Numbered from the stretch's first letter, positions 43,387-53,333 are shown. The stretch is 56,706 bases of DNA from Candidatus Abzuiibacterium crystallinum (GCA_002787155.1 PCVY01000076.1:1-56706), one strand, 5' to 3'. Translations and numbers: made by a program. The notes: a model not told the origin generated them from the sequence alone.

Positions 43387-44553
43387 TTAATCATAAAATT
43401 CTTCGGGCATTATCTCTAGCAATTGGTATTGCGGCTCTATCGTTCCCATAAAATACAATGACAAGCACCGGTAAAACATACCAAAAGGCAGGTGAATGGA
43501 TAAAACACTAGCCATCAATAAAATAAAGTAAGGGATGCCGACAGCGATTGCGTACGCGATAAATAACCAGTTGACCTTCAATGTTACCGCCAGAAAATAA
43601 TAAGGGAGACCAAAAACAACAGCACTCAATAATAACACAACAATAAACCAGGCTAGCATGATAAAGCCAATGGCCATCCCAGTGATAATATTCAATCCTA
43701 TTTTAACAAACAAATAAAACCAAAAAACACGGCGGTTCTCCCGATAAAGCGAAAGAACAGCATGCCAAGCCGGCAAGAAAGTTGAATGCCGCGCCATCAT
43801 CACCGGTAAAACAAAATCCTCAATCCAAATGTGAAGTACCGAGAAACTCGAGATAATCAGCATGAAAATCAAAACGGATGATCCAAAACGGTTCATCCAA
43901 ACACTAAATGGTAAATGACCTATTTGATCCAGAAAATTTTTGACACCTCCTACCGACATTAAGACAGCGCCGATAGGAATCATCATTAATCCGAAAGAAA
44001 ATACAAGTAAAATGAGGGTAACGATAAACAACGAATTGGCTTCTAAGAAAAACTGTTTAAAAGGAACTCGGATGGCTGTGCTATTTTTGGCAATGGCGTA
44101 AATCCATATAAAGCGGAAGCGGCTTGACATCCAACTGAAAAATACAAGCAGTCCGATTCCCAACAAAAAACCTGCGATCAGCAGAGTGGTCTGGGACGGC
44201 AAACGACCTGAAGCGCCCGGCTCTGCCGGAAGTCCGGTTGTCGATAAGAGTGCTTTATCAGGTGTCGCTTCGGTTGTATGCGGAGAAACAGTTTCGACCT
44301 GCTTTGTATCGTCATGGGTAACGCGAGAAACAGGGATGGGTTGATTTTGGTGATTGGCTTGATCATTTTGACGAGCAGATTGATCCTGTTTGGAAACCGA
44401 ATGCCCGCCTCCCCCGCCGCCGGTTAATGCCCCGGCTAAAAAAGCAATCACCAACAAACTTGACCATTTGCGAATATGGAAAGGGCGGAACAAAATTAAT
44501 TTGGTGCGTTTGACGCTTTTTTGAATTAACGTCAAAAATTTAATTTCGTTCAT
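43387..44553 (-). CDS. multi-spanning membrane protein of unknown function
   Basis: A 388-residue protein with a first membrane helix (about 31-46) followed by a low-complexity glycine run and a Gln/Ser/Thr-rich linker (about 47-120), then seven or eight further helices (from about 128 to 375). The general plan is that of DUF4013/DUF7544-type proteins. Charged loops are short. It lies upstream of the fused diadenylate cyclase on the same strand with a 45-base gap, so co-transcription is possible. No function is assigned. Confidence 0.55.
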   Translation of the reverse strand: MNEIKFLTLIQKSVKRTKLILFRPFHIRKWSSLLVIAFLAGALTGGGGGGHSVSKQDQSARQNDQANHQNQPIPVSRVTHDDTKQVETVSPHTTEATPDKALLSTTGLPAEPGASGRLPSQTTLLIAGFLLGIGLLVFFSWMSSRFRFIWIYAIAKNSTAIRVPFKQFFLEANSLFIVTLILLVFSFGLMMIPIGAVLMSVGGVKNFLDQIGHLPFSVWMNRFGSSVLIFMLIISSFSVLHIWIEDFVLPVMMARHSTFLPAWHAVLSLYRENRRVFWFYLFVKIGLNIITGMAIGFIMLAWFIVVLLLSAVVFGLPYYFLAVTLKVNWLFIAYAIAVGIPYFILLMASVLSIHLPFGMFYRCLSLYFMGTIEPQYQLLEIMPEEFYD

Positions 44554-44594
44554 GATTTAGCGCATATGCGTGCAACCATTCATATCTGCCGTGA

Positions 44595-45080
44595 TTAACC
44601 TAATAAACTTCGCAGCATCCACGCTGTTTTTTCATGAATCTGCATTCGTTGGGTCAATAAGTCAATGGTCACTTGATCTTGGGCTTTATCAGCAACCGGA
44701 AATGCCTGTCGGCAAGTGCGAATAACGGCCTCATGACCCGATACCAATGATTTAATCATTTGTTCGGCCTGAACATTGCCGCTTTCTTCTTTGATCGAAC
44801 TCAACCGCGCATATTCCGAATAAGTACCAGGTGCAAATGCTCCCAAAGCGCGAATACGCTCTGCGATCAGATCCACTGCCTGCCACAACTCGTTATAGTG
44901 TGTTTCAAACATGAGGTGTAATGTTTGAAACATCGGACCTATCACATTCCAATGGAAATTGTGGGTCTTTAGATAAAGCGTATAAGTATCCGCTAACACT
45001 TTTGAAAGACTTGCCGCCACATCTTGTCTGGCTTGTTCTTCAATGCCGATATCGATGGGAATACCTGTCATGTTCTTCAT
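44595..45080 (-). CDS. dps: Dps-type ferritin-like DNA-protection protein
   Basis: A 161-residue four-helix ferritin-like protein. The intersubunit ferroxidase residues of Dps are seen in [12 protein letters not shown] (His), and [16 protein letters not shown] (Glu, Asp). Length is that of Dps rather than ferritin. It stores iron and binds DNA or protects it from peroxide. The N-terminus is short and carries few lysines, so DNA binding is uncertain. Confidence 0.93.
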   Translation of the reverse strand: MKNMTGIPIDIGIEEQARQDVAASLSKVLADTYTLYLKTHNFHWNVIGPMFQTLHLMFETHYNELWQAVDLIAERIRALGAFAPGTYSEYARLSSIKEESGNVQAEQMIKSLVSGHEAVIRTCRQAFPVADKAQDQVTIDLLTQRMQIHEKTAWMLRSLLG

Positions 45081-45187
45081 GGTTGCCTCCTTCTTGTATG
45101 ATTTATTCTTATCTTAGGATAACAAATTTCTAATCTTCTGTCATCCTACCCAATCAATTAAGCTCTATTTTCTCTAGACTTTTATGC

Positions 45188-45217
45188 TTGATCAGGTTAT
45201 TTTGATGACAGTATAAC
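45188..45217 (+). promoter_or_regulatory. possible promoter of the SGNH-like gene
   Basis: TTGATC (45188-45193) and TATAAC (45212-45217), spacer 18. The ribosome site AGGGAGAT follows 10 bases before the ATG. Weak match, plausible by position. Confidence 0.4.
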
Positions 45218-45237
45218 GAATAGGGAGATGAACGCCT

Positions 45238-46461
45238 ATGCGAATCGCTAAAATCTACCAAGGGATTGCGCTTTGGCTTTTTAACTTTATTGTCCTCTTT
45301 ATCATCTTTAACCTTGCCTTTTATGCCTTCCAAACCATTCGCAAACAATTTAATCTCATTTACAATCCGGTCATAGAAAAATATGGCGATTTACTTAAGA
45401 TTGTCTATCCCAATCTAAGCGATGATGAAAGAAACGAACTCTTAAATGAAAGCTGGCGGGACAGGCCGTTTATGTATGAAGCCTTTACACAATTTAAAGA
45501 AAGGCCTTACAAAGGTAAATATGTAAACGTCGATCCGAATGGATTTCGATTAACCAAGGACCAAGGACCTTGGCCTCCCAAGTCTAAAAATTTTAATATT
45601 TTTTTATTTGGCGGATCGACAACCTTTAACTATGGTGTGTCGGACAACGAAACCATTGCCTCACATATGCAAGACATGTTTAATACCATAAGCAATCAAA
45701 CCAAAGTCAAGATCTACAACTTTGGGCGCGGGTTCTACTATTCCTCCCAGGAACGGATTTTATTTCAACAACTACTCACTCAAGGCACCGTGCCTGAAAT
45801 GGCTATTTTTATTGACGGTATCAATGAGAATTTAAATCTTTCCGACGAGCCAGTCTTTTCTGATGAGCTTCGCCAAGCCATGAACCAATCATTTCGATGG
45901 CAGTTATCTCAATTGGCTTACCATTTGCCCCTTTTGAGACCCGTCTTTGACAAACTTGCCAAAATAAAATATAAGACGCTTATCCAGAATCAGAAGGATT
46001 TACCAGGAGAATCAGAAGACATTCCAGCCTCTTTAATGAGAGCCGTTAATGAATATTTAACCAACAAGCGACTAATTGAAGCAATTGGGAAAGAATACGG
46101 TGTCCAAACAATCTTTGTATGGCAACCGTCTCCTTGGTTTGAATACGATCTGCAATACCATCCTTTCGCCTATAGCAGCAACATACAAAACGTTTTATCT
46201 AAAAACATCTACGATTTAATGTCTGAAATTCAGGATAAGGAATCTTTGGGGGATCACTTTATTTATTGTGCTGACATGCAAAAGAACATTCAGGCACCTG
46301 TGTACGTGGATGCCATTCATTACTCCGGCGCCATGTCAAAAGCATTGGCTGATAAAATTGTGGTGGAGATGTTTGAAAGAAATTTGGTACCACAACAAAT
46401 GAATGAAAACCCCCCGGATGCGGTGCGCTTTTTGTTAAGCGAACCATTGGTCGAAATCTAA
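45238..46461 (+). CDS. membrane-anchored SGNH/GDSL-hydrolase-like protein
   Basis: A 407-residue protein with an N-terminal membrane helix (about 10-32). Block I is LFGGSTTFNYGVSDNET with the nucleophile-type serine; further blocks are FIDGINEN and YVDAIHYSGAMSKALA, the latter with the D-x-x-H pair. The plan is that of extracellular acetyl-polysaccharide or lipid esterases such as PatB/AlgJ-like SGNH proteins. Substrate unknown. It is a lone plus-strand gene whose last bases overlap the convergent RRM gene. Confidence 0.7.
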   Translation: MRIAKIYQGIALWLFNFIVLFIIFNLAFYAFQTIRKQFNLIYNPVIEKYGDLLKIVYPNLSDDERNELLNESWRDRPFMYEAFTQFKERPYKGKYVNVDPNGFRLTKDQGPWPPKSKNFNIFLFGGSTTFNYGVSDNETIASHMQDMFNTISNQTKVKIYNFGRGFYYSSQERILFQQLLTQGTVPEMAIFIDGINENLNLSDEPVFSDELRQAMNQSFRWQLSQLAYHLPLLRPVFDKLAKIKYKTLIQNQKDLPGESEDIPASLMRAVNEYLTNKRLIEAIGKEYGVQTIFVWQPSPWFEYDLQYHPFAYSSNIQNVLSKNIYDLMSEIQDKESLGDHFIYCADMQKNIQAPVYVDAIHYSGAMSKALADKIVVEMFERNLVPQQMNENPPDAVRFLLSEPLVEI

Positions 46462-46835
46462 TATTTCCAATTAGGTCCTTTTTTCTGCCCCCCGCCTCCG
46501 CCGCCTTGCCGGCGGTCACCTCGTTTGCCTCGATGAAAATGCCCACCGGACGATTTACCGTCTCTAAAACCTCCGCTTCGGCCTCTTGGTTCCTGCGGCT
46601 TGGCTTCAGAAATATGGAGATGACGTCCTAAGAAGTCCGTACCTTCTAACTGCAAAGCTTTTTCTGCTTCCTCTCCACTAGACATTTCAACAAAAGCAAA
46701 TCCTTTCGATTGGCCGGTAAATCGATCGGTAATGATATTAATCGATTGTATTTGCCCGAATGGTTCGAAAAGTTTACGAAGCTCTTCTTCGGTCGCGTTA
46801 TAACTCAAATTTCCAACGTAAAGTTTTGACTGCAT
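46458..46835 (-). CDS. RNA-recognition-motif protein
   Basis: A 125-residue protein with one RRM: RNP2 KLYVGNLSY at the N-terminus and RNP1 GQSKGFAFVEM in the middle. The C-terminus is a Gly/Arg-rich tail (from about residue 80), as in cyanobacterial Rbp proteins. It should bind single-stranded RNA, possibly in cold or stress response. Its gene has the same direction as the cold-shock gene 0.8 kb upstream, but the two are not adjacent. Confidence 0.93.
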   Translation of the reverse strand: MQSKLYVGNLSYNATEEELRKLFEPFGQIQSINIITDRFTGQSKGFAFVEMSSGEEAEKALQLEGTDFLGRHLHISEAKPQEPRGRSGGFRDGKSSGGHFHRGKRGDRRQGGGGGGQKKGPNWKY

Positions 46836-46858
46836 GGGGATTGCCCTTTCCTGGAGTT

Positions 46859-47359
46859 TTAGTTCACATCAACCACTTCAACATCAAAAGCGAGTTCTTT
46901 GCCTGCGAGCGGATGGTTAAAATTTAAAGTGGCTTGGTTATCTTTCACATCAACTACCATGGCACGCATGGTTTGACCTTGCTCTCCCGGCGCTGTCACT
47001 ACAGCCCCTGGTTGACGTGCTTCTGGTGGTAATTTTTCAACGGGTACATTGACAAAAGCATTTGGGTTAACGGGCCCGTATGCATCATCAGGGCCAATGA
47101 TCACATGTTTTTTCTCACCTACCGACATCCCTTCTAACTGGTGCTCCAAGCCCGGAATAATGTTGCCTTTGCCTTGTTCATAAACCAACGGTTCCCCGCC
47201 ATTGCTGGAATCAACCTCTCGACCATCCACCGTGAGTGTATAGTGAATTTGAACCGTTTTGCCGGGAGCAACTTTGTTAGGCTCCTTCGCCATAAGAGAT
47301 CCTTTCGTGATGGATAAGAAAAGAATGGTCAACGTTAGAATGGTAGTTAAATTTCGCAT
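46859..47359 (-). CDS. exported FKBP-type peptidyl-prolyl isomerase
   Basis: A 166-residue protein with a signal peptide (about 3-24) and one FKBP domain, of the SlyD-like form with a long flap. KTVQIHYTLTVDGREVDSS and IIPGLEHQLEGMSVGEKKHV are typical, as is NFNHPLAGKELAFDVEVVDV. SlyD's metal-rich His tail is missing. The role is folding of exported proteins. Confidence 0.9.
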   Translation of the reverse strand: MRNLTTILTLTILFLSITKGSLMAKEPNKVAPGKTVQIHYTLTVDGREVDSSNGGEPLVYEQGKGNIIPGLEHQLEGMSVGEKKHVIIGPDDAYGPVNPNAFVNVPVEKLPPEARQPGAVVTAPGEQGQTMRAMVVDVKDNQATLNFNHPLAGKELAFDVEVVDVN

Positions 47360-47434
47360 GCGATACTCCTTTTGCCTTAATGATGAGCAACACGCCTCTG
47401 CTGTGTCATTAAAGTACCCTTCAAGACTAGATAA

Positions 47435-47572
47435 TTAAAAAAGCCTCTCGGGATTGATTAAGATCCACCGAGAGATGGTGAGACGATCAAAACGGCAGGT
47501 CCGATGTGGAATCAAAAAACTAAATGAACCAACTCTATTACTTACAATAACGCGAGCTGTCTGTTTTGTCAA
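47435..47572 (-). ncRNA. candidate small RNA or attenuated leader
   Basis: A good promoter on the minus strand, TTGACA (47567-47572) and TATTGT (47544-47549), spacer 17, would start RNA near 47537. About 70-90 bases on, a stem CTCTCGG (47468-47474) / CCGAGAG (47445-47451), extended by GAT/ATC, is followed by TTTTTT (47437-47442). It makes a roughly 100-nt transcript with its own terminator, without an ORF, upstream of the FKBP gene. No known family recognised; an attenuator of the FKBP gene is equally possible. Confidence 0.5.
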
Positions 47573-47581
47573 ATCAATATA

Positions 47582-47610
47582 AAACCCCGGCAAGCGATCC
47601 TTGCCGGGGT
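47582..47610 (-). terminator. terminator of the cold-shock gene
   Basis: AACCCCGGCAAG (47582-47593) / CTTGCCGGGGTT (47599-47610), a 12-bp stem, followed on the minus strand by TTTTATATTG. It sits 10 bases past the stop of the cold-shock gene. Confidence 0.85.
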
Positions 47611-47619
47611 TCAGTGAAG

Positions 47620-47823
47620 TCAGCTTACTTTGACAACGTTGGTGGCCTGTTCACCTTTGGGGCCTTTGGTGATTTCAAACTCGACCTGCTGACCTTCATC
47701 GAGCGTTTTATAACCGGACCCTTGGATAGCGGTATGATGAACAAACACATCATTGCCTGTTTCAGAAGCAATAAAACCGTATCCTTTTGCATTGTCAAAC
47801 CACTTTACGACACCTTTTGCCAT
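47620..47823 (-). CDS. csp: cold-shock protein (CspA family)
   Basis: A 67-residue OB-fold RNA-binding protein. RNP1 KGYGFI and RNP2 VFVHHTAI are intact, with KWFDNAKG at the start. The start is the ATG at 47823, 6 bases after AGGAG. An in-frame start 18 bases upstream would overlap the ribosome site. It melts RNA structure in cold or stationary cells. Confidence 0.96.
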   Translation of the reverse strand: MAKGVVKWFDNAKGYGFIASETGNDVFVHHTAIQGSGYKTLDEGQQVEFEITKGPKGEQATNVVKVS

Positions 47824-47867
47824 GTTCTTCTCCTGTTTCAAAAATAATATTGTGTTACGCTTTGGTC

Positions 47868-47906
47868 AAAAAAAAACCGCAAGGCGAACTGGGATTTCCT
47901 TGCGGT
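47868..47906 (-). terminator. terminator downstream of msrA
   Basis: ACCGCAAGG (47898-47906 on the minus strand) pairs with CCTTGCGGT (47876-47884), with a loop of 13 and then a run of eight T's. It is about 130 bases past the stop of msrA and just before the cold-shock gene. Confidence 0.75.
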
Positions 47907-48034
47907 ATAAAATGATTTCCAAAGCCATCAACTTCTTATAACAGTATGGCGATCAAAGCCAAGAATGTCAAATAATTATTTGATGTGCCGGGGAGTTAAT
48001 TTTTGGGTTCAGAAATATCTTAAAAAAACCTTTT

Positions 48035-48667
48035 TTAATGCTCTTTAGCTTCCGTTCCCCATTTTTTGTGGATATAAAGGTCGCGCCCGGAGGCAATTCG
48101 ATAGAATTTATAACGGTAAGGATTTTTTTTGTAATAATCTTGATGGTAATTCTCGGCCGGATAAAAATCGCCGGCAGCAGTCATTTCTGTGACAATCGGT
48201 TTATTAAACCGGCCGGAAGCCGCCAATTGCGCTTTGGATGTTTCTGCGAGCCGCTTTTGCTCTTCTGTATGATAAAAAATAGCCGTCCGATACTGGTCAC
48301 CGTGGTCAGCGAACTGTTGATTGACGGTTGTTGGATCGATGTTCATCCAGAAAACCTTGAGCAACTTCTCAAAACCGATCCGAGAAGGATCGTAAACAAC
48401 CTGAACAACCTCGGCGTGCCCCGTACCACCTTCGCAGACTTGCTCGTAAGTCGGATTCTTCACATGCCCTCCCATGTAACCGGAAGTTACCGAAACAACC
48501 CCTTCTAAATTTTCGAACGGCGGTTCCATGCACCAAAAACATCCGCCTGCAAAAGTAATGGTTTCCAAAGCACTTTTTTCCTGGTCGGGTTGTGTCATGT
48601 TGGCCTCTGCAAATAAAGTAGCAATTAAAATAAAAAAACTGAATATAAAAATAGCAATTTGTTTCAT
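48035..48667 (-). CDS. msrA: peptide methionine-S-sulfoxide reductase, exported
   Basis: A 210-residue protein with a signal peptide (about 4-22) and the MsrA domain. The catalytic Cys is in FAGGCFWCME, and GTGHAEVVQVVYDP and the YHQDYYKKNP end segment match. The C-terminal resolving Cys pair of E. coli MsrA is not evident. Being exported it repairs oxidised methionine outside the cytoplasm. MsrB is not fused. Confidence 0.94.
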   Translation of the reverse strand: MKQIAIFIFSFFILIATLFAEANMTQPDQEKSALETITFAGGCFWCMEPPFENLEGVVSVTSGYMGGHVKNPTYEQVCEGGTGHAEVVQVVYDPSRIGFEKLLKVFWMNIDPTTVNQQFADHGDQYRTAIFYHTEEQKRLAETSKAQLAASGRFNKPIVTEMTAAGDFYPAENYHQDYYKKNPYRYKFYRIASGRDLYIHKKWGTEAKEH

Positions 48668-48719
48668 GTTTCTCTGTATGGGATTAATGCATTGATGTTA
48701 TGCGATGTCAATCGCTGAA

Positions 48720-51700
48720 TCAAATAGTTTTGTTTGCCGCACCTTTAAAATCGGTCCTCCATTTCCAAACAGCATAAATGGCAGGATAAACCAAAAGTTC
48801 CATTAGAAATGACGTAAAAATACCGCCCACCATAGGCGCAGCAATGCGTTTCATAACATCGGCACCTGCTTCCCATTCGGCAGACCACATAATGGGCAAG
48901 AGACCCATAAACGTTGTGCCTACGGTCATTAATTTAGGCCGTATCCGTTTCACCGCACCGTGGACAATCGCATTGGTTAAGTCGCTCATTTGATGTAACT
49001 GATTTTTGCTCTTTGCTTCATCGTAAGCTAAATCTAAATAAAGCAACATCACAACACCCGTTTCTGCATCCACGCCTGCCAGAGCAATTAAGCCAACCCA
49101 TACGGCAATACTCATGTTATAACCTAAAAACCATAATAGCCAAACAGCTCCCACCAATGAAAATGGTACTGCGAGCAAAACAATACCTGTTTTAACAAGT
49201 GATTTCGTATTGATATATAACAAAAAGAAAATAAGGAAAAGTGTGATGGGTACAACAAAAATTAACCTTTCTTTCACCCGTTCCATAAATTCGTATTGGC
49301 CGCTCCAAACAAGCGATGTACCTTGAGGTACAGTGAGTTCTCGCTTTACTTTTTCCTTTGCCTCGCTGACATAACTTCCAATATCACGCCCTGCGATATC
49401 AATATAAACGTATCCGGCCAATAAGCCATTTTCGTTACGGATCATGGCTGGGCCTTGTTTAATACGAATATCAGCTAACTGCGCAAGCGGAATATGCTGG
49501 CCAGAGTGCGTTGGAACAAGTACCCGTTTCAAGTTATCCATGCTGTCACGTAATTCACGCGGATAACGTATATTGACAGGATATCTTTCCCTGCCTTCAA
49601 TGGTGGTTGTAACGTTCTCACCTCCTATCGCTGACATGATGACACTCTGAACTTCTTGGATCGATAAACCATAACGCGCAATTTCTTTTCGGTTTAAATC
49701 AAAATCGAAAAAATATCCGCCTGTTACACGCTCTGAAAAAACACTGCGCGACCCCGGTATGTCTTTTAAAATCATTTCAAGATGGCTGCCTATTTTTTCA
49801 ATTTCAGTCAGATCTGATCCTAAAATCTTAATCCCAACAGGCGTGCGCACCCCGGTAGTTAACATGTCAATCCGGTTTTTAATCGGCATCGTCCAGGCGT
49901 TGGTCGTGCCTGGTATTTGCAATGCTTGGTCCATCTGCTGAACCAAATCATCATAACCAATCCGATCCGGCCATAACAACCGGAGGGGTGCTTGAAAAAT
50001 GTTCGGCAGCCAACTGTACCATCTTTTGACCGACCGCCATTCTTGCATGGGCTTTAACAATACCACTGTTTCCATCATTGAAAAAGGTGCTGGATCGGTT
50101 GAGCTTTCAATTCGGCCGGCCTTACCAAAAACTTGTTCTACTTCGGGAAACGTTTTTAGAATCCGATCCTGTTTTTGGAGCAGTTTCTGTGCTTCGGTCA
50201 CAGAAATACCCGGCAGAGTAGTCGGCATATACAAAATGGAACCTTCGTTTAAAAGCGGCATGAATTCTCTGCCTAACATGAAGTAAACAGGAATGGTGGT
50301 GAGGACAAGTGCTGCCGCAATACCAATCACCAGTTTTCGACGATGAACCACCCAGCGTACCACAGGTTCATAAAACCGAAATAAAACCCGGCTAACAGGA
50401 TGATGCTCTTCGGCGTGAATTTCACCACCGACAAAAAATGTGGCAATTTGACTCAACCTTTTTGATTTCCAATTGATCTTATGCTCGCGAATAAAAGTAA
50501 CCATTAAAGCCGGCGCTAAGGTAATGGCCAAGATAGCTGCAAAAAACATGGAGAAGTTTTTGGTAAATGCCAGCGGTTTAAATAACCTGCCTTCTTGCGC
50601 TTCTAAAGTAAAAATCGGAATAAATGACACGGCAATCACCAAGAGAGAAAAAAAGATAGGTCTGCCAACTTCTTTGGCAGAAGCAATGAGAACTTCATGA
50701 TAAGGTTCTTTCCTTCCTTCTTCTTTCCATCGTTCAACATGCTTATGTGCATTCTCGATTAAAACAATGGCGGCATCTACCATAGCCCCAACGGCAATCG
50801 CAATACCGCCTAATGACATAATGTTGGATGTCAGATGCATCAAATGCATGGGAATAAACGAAAGAATAACCGCAATGGGTAAAATCAAAATGGGAACGAC
50901 GGCGCTCGGAAAATGCCAGAGAAAAAGAATGATTACTAAACTGACAACAACCATTTCTTCAAATAGTTTTTCTTTCAGGGTATCAATCGAACGGTGAATT
51001 AAGTCTGAGCGGTCATACAAAGTAATGATACGAGCGCCTTCCGGAAGAGAGGACTCCATTTCGTGGAGCTTTTTTTTGACTCGCTCGATCACGTTAAGCG
51101 CGTTTTCCCCGAAACGCATGATCACGGTACCTGTTACCACATCACCTTGGCCGTCTAAATCGGCAATACCGCGCCGGATCTCGGGGCCTAAACTGACTTT
51201 ACTGATATGTTTGATTAAAATCGGCGTTCCTTTTTGATCAGTTCCAACCACAATTTGTTCGATATCATCAATCGATTTAAGATAACCGCGGCCCCGGACC
51301 ATAAATTCCGTCCCGGAAAATTCAAGCAGCCTGCCACCTACTTCCCGGTTTGCTTTTTGAACGGCTTCTCCCACATCCAATAAAGAAATGTCATAGGCAA
51401 GCAATTGGTTGGGATCGACTGTGATTTGATATTGTTTGACAAAACCGCCAAGTGAGGCGACTTCTGCGACACCCGGAACACTTTGTAAGTGATACCGAAG
51501 GTACCAATCTTGAAATGACCTGAGTTCTTGCAAACTGTTCTTTCCGGTTGCATCAACCAAAGCATACTGATAGACCCAGCCCACGCCGGTGGCGTCCGGC
51601 CCTAATTCAGTTTGGACACCTTCAGGCAATTTGGAGGTGATTTTACTTAAATATTCCAACACGCGGCTTCTGGCCCAATAAATGTCAGTATTGTCTTCAA

Positions 51701-52034
51701 AAATAACGTAAACATAAGAGAAACCAAAATCTGAAAAACCACGAATGGTTTTGACGCGCGGCGCTCCCAACAAAGCCGAAACAATTGGGTAAGTGACTTG
51801 GTCCTCAATAATATCTGGGCTTTGATCCCAACGTGAATAAATGATGACCTGAGTGTCAGAAAGGTCGGGAATTGCATCCAACGGTAATTGTTTGATCATC
51901 CAAAAAGAAATCAGGCAAGCTACAACAGTAAGTGAGAAGATTAAAAACCGGTTGCGAGCCGAGAAAGAGATGATTCTCTCAACCCACCCTTCTTTCTGCA
52001 CAGATGAACCCTCTCGCTTTTGATCAGCCGCCAT
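48720..52034 (-). CDS. cusA: heavy-metal efflux RND pump (CusA/CzcA family)
   Basis: A 1104-residue inner-membrane pump with about 12 helices, two large periplasmic loops and the order of the HME-RND family. Recognisable segments are the N-terminal QLPLDAIPDLSDTQVIIYSR, GVGWVYQYALVD, GIAIAVGAMVDAAIVLIENA and RPKLMTVGTTFMGLLPIMW. The DAIPDLSDTQV and AIAVGAMVDAAIV segments are typical of copper/silver CusA. It drives metal out with the proton gradient. Its start overlaps the end of the CusB gene by 11 bases. Metal specificity is inferred from the CsoR that controls the operon. Confidence 0.9.
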   Translation of the reverse strand: MAADQKREGSSVQKEGWVERIISFSARNRFLIFSLTVVACLISFWMIKQLPLDAIPDLSDTQVIIYSRWDQSPDIIEDQVTYPIVSALLGAPRVKTIRGFSDFGFSYVYVIFEDNTDIYWARSRVLEYLSKITSKLPEGVQTELGPDATGVGWVYQYALVDATGKNSLQELRSFQDWYLRYHLQSVPGVAEVASLGGFVKQYQITVDPNQLLAYDISLLDVGEAVQKANREVGGRLLEFSGTEFMVRGRGYLKSIDDIEQIVVGTDQKGTPILIKHISKVSLGPEIRRGIADLDGQGDVVTGTVIMRFGENALNVIERVKKKLHEMESSLPEGARIITLYDRSDLIHRSIDTLKEKLFEEMVVVSLVIILFLWHFPSAVVPILILPIAVILSFIPMHLMHLTSNIMSLGGIAIAVGAMVDAAIVLIENAHKHVERWKEEGRKEPYHEVLIASAKEVGRPIFFSLLVIAVSFIPIFTLEAQEGRLFKPLAFTKNFSMFFAAILAITLAPALMVTFIREHKINWKSKRLSQIATFFVGGEIHAEEHHPVSRVLFRFYEPVVRWVVHRRKLVIGIAAALVLTTIPVYFMLGREFMPLLNEGSILYMPTTLPGISVTEAQKLLQKQDRILKTFPEVEQVFGKAGRIESSTDPAPFSMMETVVLLKPMQEWRSVKRWYSWLPNIFQAPLRLLWPDRIGYDDLVQQMDQALQIPGTTNAWTMPIKNRIDMLTTGVRTPVGIKILGSDLTEIEKIGSHLEMILKDIPGSRSVFSERVTGGYFFDFDLNRKEIARYGLSIQEVQSVIMSAIGGENVTTTIEGRERYPVNIRYPRELRDSMDNLKRVLVPTHSGQHIPLAQLADIRIKQGPAMIRNENGLLAGYVYIDIAGRDIGSYVSEAKEKVKRELTVPQGTSLVWSGQYEFMERVKERLIFVVPITLFLIFFLLYINTKSLVKTGIVLLAVPFSLVGAVWLLWFLGYNMSIAVWVGLIALAGVDAETGVVMLLYLDLAYDEAKSKNQLHQMSDLTNAIVHGAVKRIRPKLMTVGTTFMGLLPIMWSAEWEAGADVMKRIAAPMVGGIFTSFLMELLVYPAIYAVWKWRTDFKGAANKTI

Positions 52035-53301
52035 GCTGGTGCCCTCCGGTGGCTTGACTTAATGCCGATTTAAGGCGGCTTTCAGAATCGATCAGGAAAT
52101 TACCACTGATCACGATTTGGTCGCCCGCCTGGATACCACTCTTAATTTCATAATAGGTTTCCGTGCTAGCGCCCAAAATCACTTCGCGTGGTTCAAAATT
52201 ACCATCTTTTTTATCAACAAAAATAATCTTTCTTGTTCCCGTATCAAAAACAGCTTCTTTAGGAACTGCTAAGACGTTCCCCAAATCAACTTCAATAATA
52301 AAATTGACATACATATCTGATTTAAGGAACCCATCCGTATTTTCAATTTGAGCACGGACCCGCACCATTCTCGTAACAGAATCAAGAATCGAATCAATCG
52401 ATCTAATGGTGCCGACATATGGTTTATCCGGCAGTGACGAAACTTCTATCCCGACTACCTGCCCAACAGTGACTAATGGTATTTCGTATTCATAAATTTT
52501 GGCATACACCCACACACTTCCGCCTGGTTTGGTAAATAACAAACTTTGATCCGGCGTACTCATCTTGGCCACTTCATTAATCAATTCATCATTTAATCCC
52601 AAATAAGTTAAGCGCACCTCGGTTGATTCAACCAAGGCTTTTGCTTGCTCAATCACTTCTTGCAAGTTGCCCGTTTGAGCTCTTTCATAAGCTTTCAGTG
52701 CTTGAATGTATTCGGCTTCAGCTTGATATAACTCGGAATCTTGTGCAATGACTCCTACCGTACGGATGGTTTTCTTTAAATCAATGGTTTCTGCTGTTAC
52801 CGTTTGAATGCCGATGGTTCTTTGCTTATCGGGTGACAACTTGACATGCGCATAACCTTCGGGTAACAAATCTTTGATAATCACACCCAAATCTTCTTTA
52901 CAATGAGGGCACTTGCCCAAACGTGCCATTTCCTCGGTCATCGCAATTATGCAATTACCCATTTTGCATTTGTGCAGCAAACAAATTTGGCCTGGTTTCA
53001 TGCTCATTAATTCTTTAAGCGTCAGTTCTTTTGGTGATCCATCTTTCAAGGCGGCATGATCATGTGAAGCATTTGCTTCTTCCGACGATTTCATTTGAAC
53101 CAATGACATGTGACAAATCGGGCATTGCCCGGGGCGATCACTGACATAAGAAGGATGCATGGGACAAAAATAAGTGCCCGAATGAGCAGGCGAACGTGTG
53201 TTGGAGAACATCGGCAACCAATGGTTTTGGCGTGCTGCCCAAATCCCGGCAAAAACAATGACAAGAACAACGACTATTTTAATGATTTGTGATCGACGCA
53301 T
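52024..53301 (-). CDS. cusB: RND efflux membrane fusion protein with N-terminal metal-binding segment
   Basis: A 425-residue protein with one N-terminal membrane helix/signal (about 8-25). A heavy-metal-binding segment YFCPMHPSY...PGQCPICHMSLV follows (about 44-68), and a second Cys/His/Met-rich stretch (CLLHKCKMGNC, GKCPHCKEDLG) lies around 105-145. The rest is an MFP with helical hairpin, lipoyl and beta-barrel parts (IEVSSLPDKPYVGTIRSID, VPKEAVFDTG). It bridges CusA and TolC. The metal-rich head suits delivery of Cu(I) or Ag(I) from the periplasm to the pump. Confidence 0.9.
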   Translation of the reverse strand: MRRSQIIKIVVVLVIVFAGIWAARQNHWLPMFSNTRSPAHSGTYFCPMHPSYVSDRPGQCPICHMSLVQMKSSEEANASHDHAALKDGSPKELTLKELMSMKPGQICLLHKCKMGNCIIAMTEEMARLGKCPHCKEDLGVIIKDLLPEGYAHVKLSPDKQRTIGIQTVTAETIDLKKTIRTVGVIAQDSELYQAEAEYIQALKAYERAQTGNLQEVIEQAKALVESTEVRLTYLGLNDELINEVAKMSTPDQSLLFTKPGGSVWVYAKIYEYEIPLVTVGQVVGIEVSSLPDKPYVGTIRSIDSILDSVTRMVRVRAQIENTDGFLKSDMYVNFIIEVDLGNVLAVPKEAVFDTGTRKIIFVDKKDGNFEPREVILGASTETYYEIKSGIQAGDQIVISGNFLIDSESRLKSALSQATGGHQHGG

Positions 53302-53333
53302 GATAAGACTCCTCTCACCAAAAAATGAGCGCG

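Noticed and set aside
46490..46570. C-rich tract in the RRM gene region
   Set aside because: It encodes the Gly/Arg-rich tail of the RRM protein; not a repeat element.
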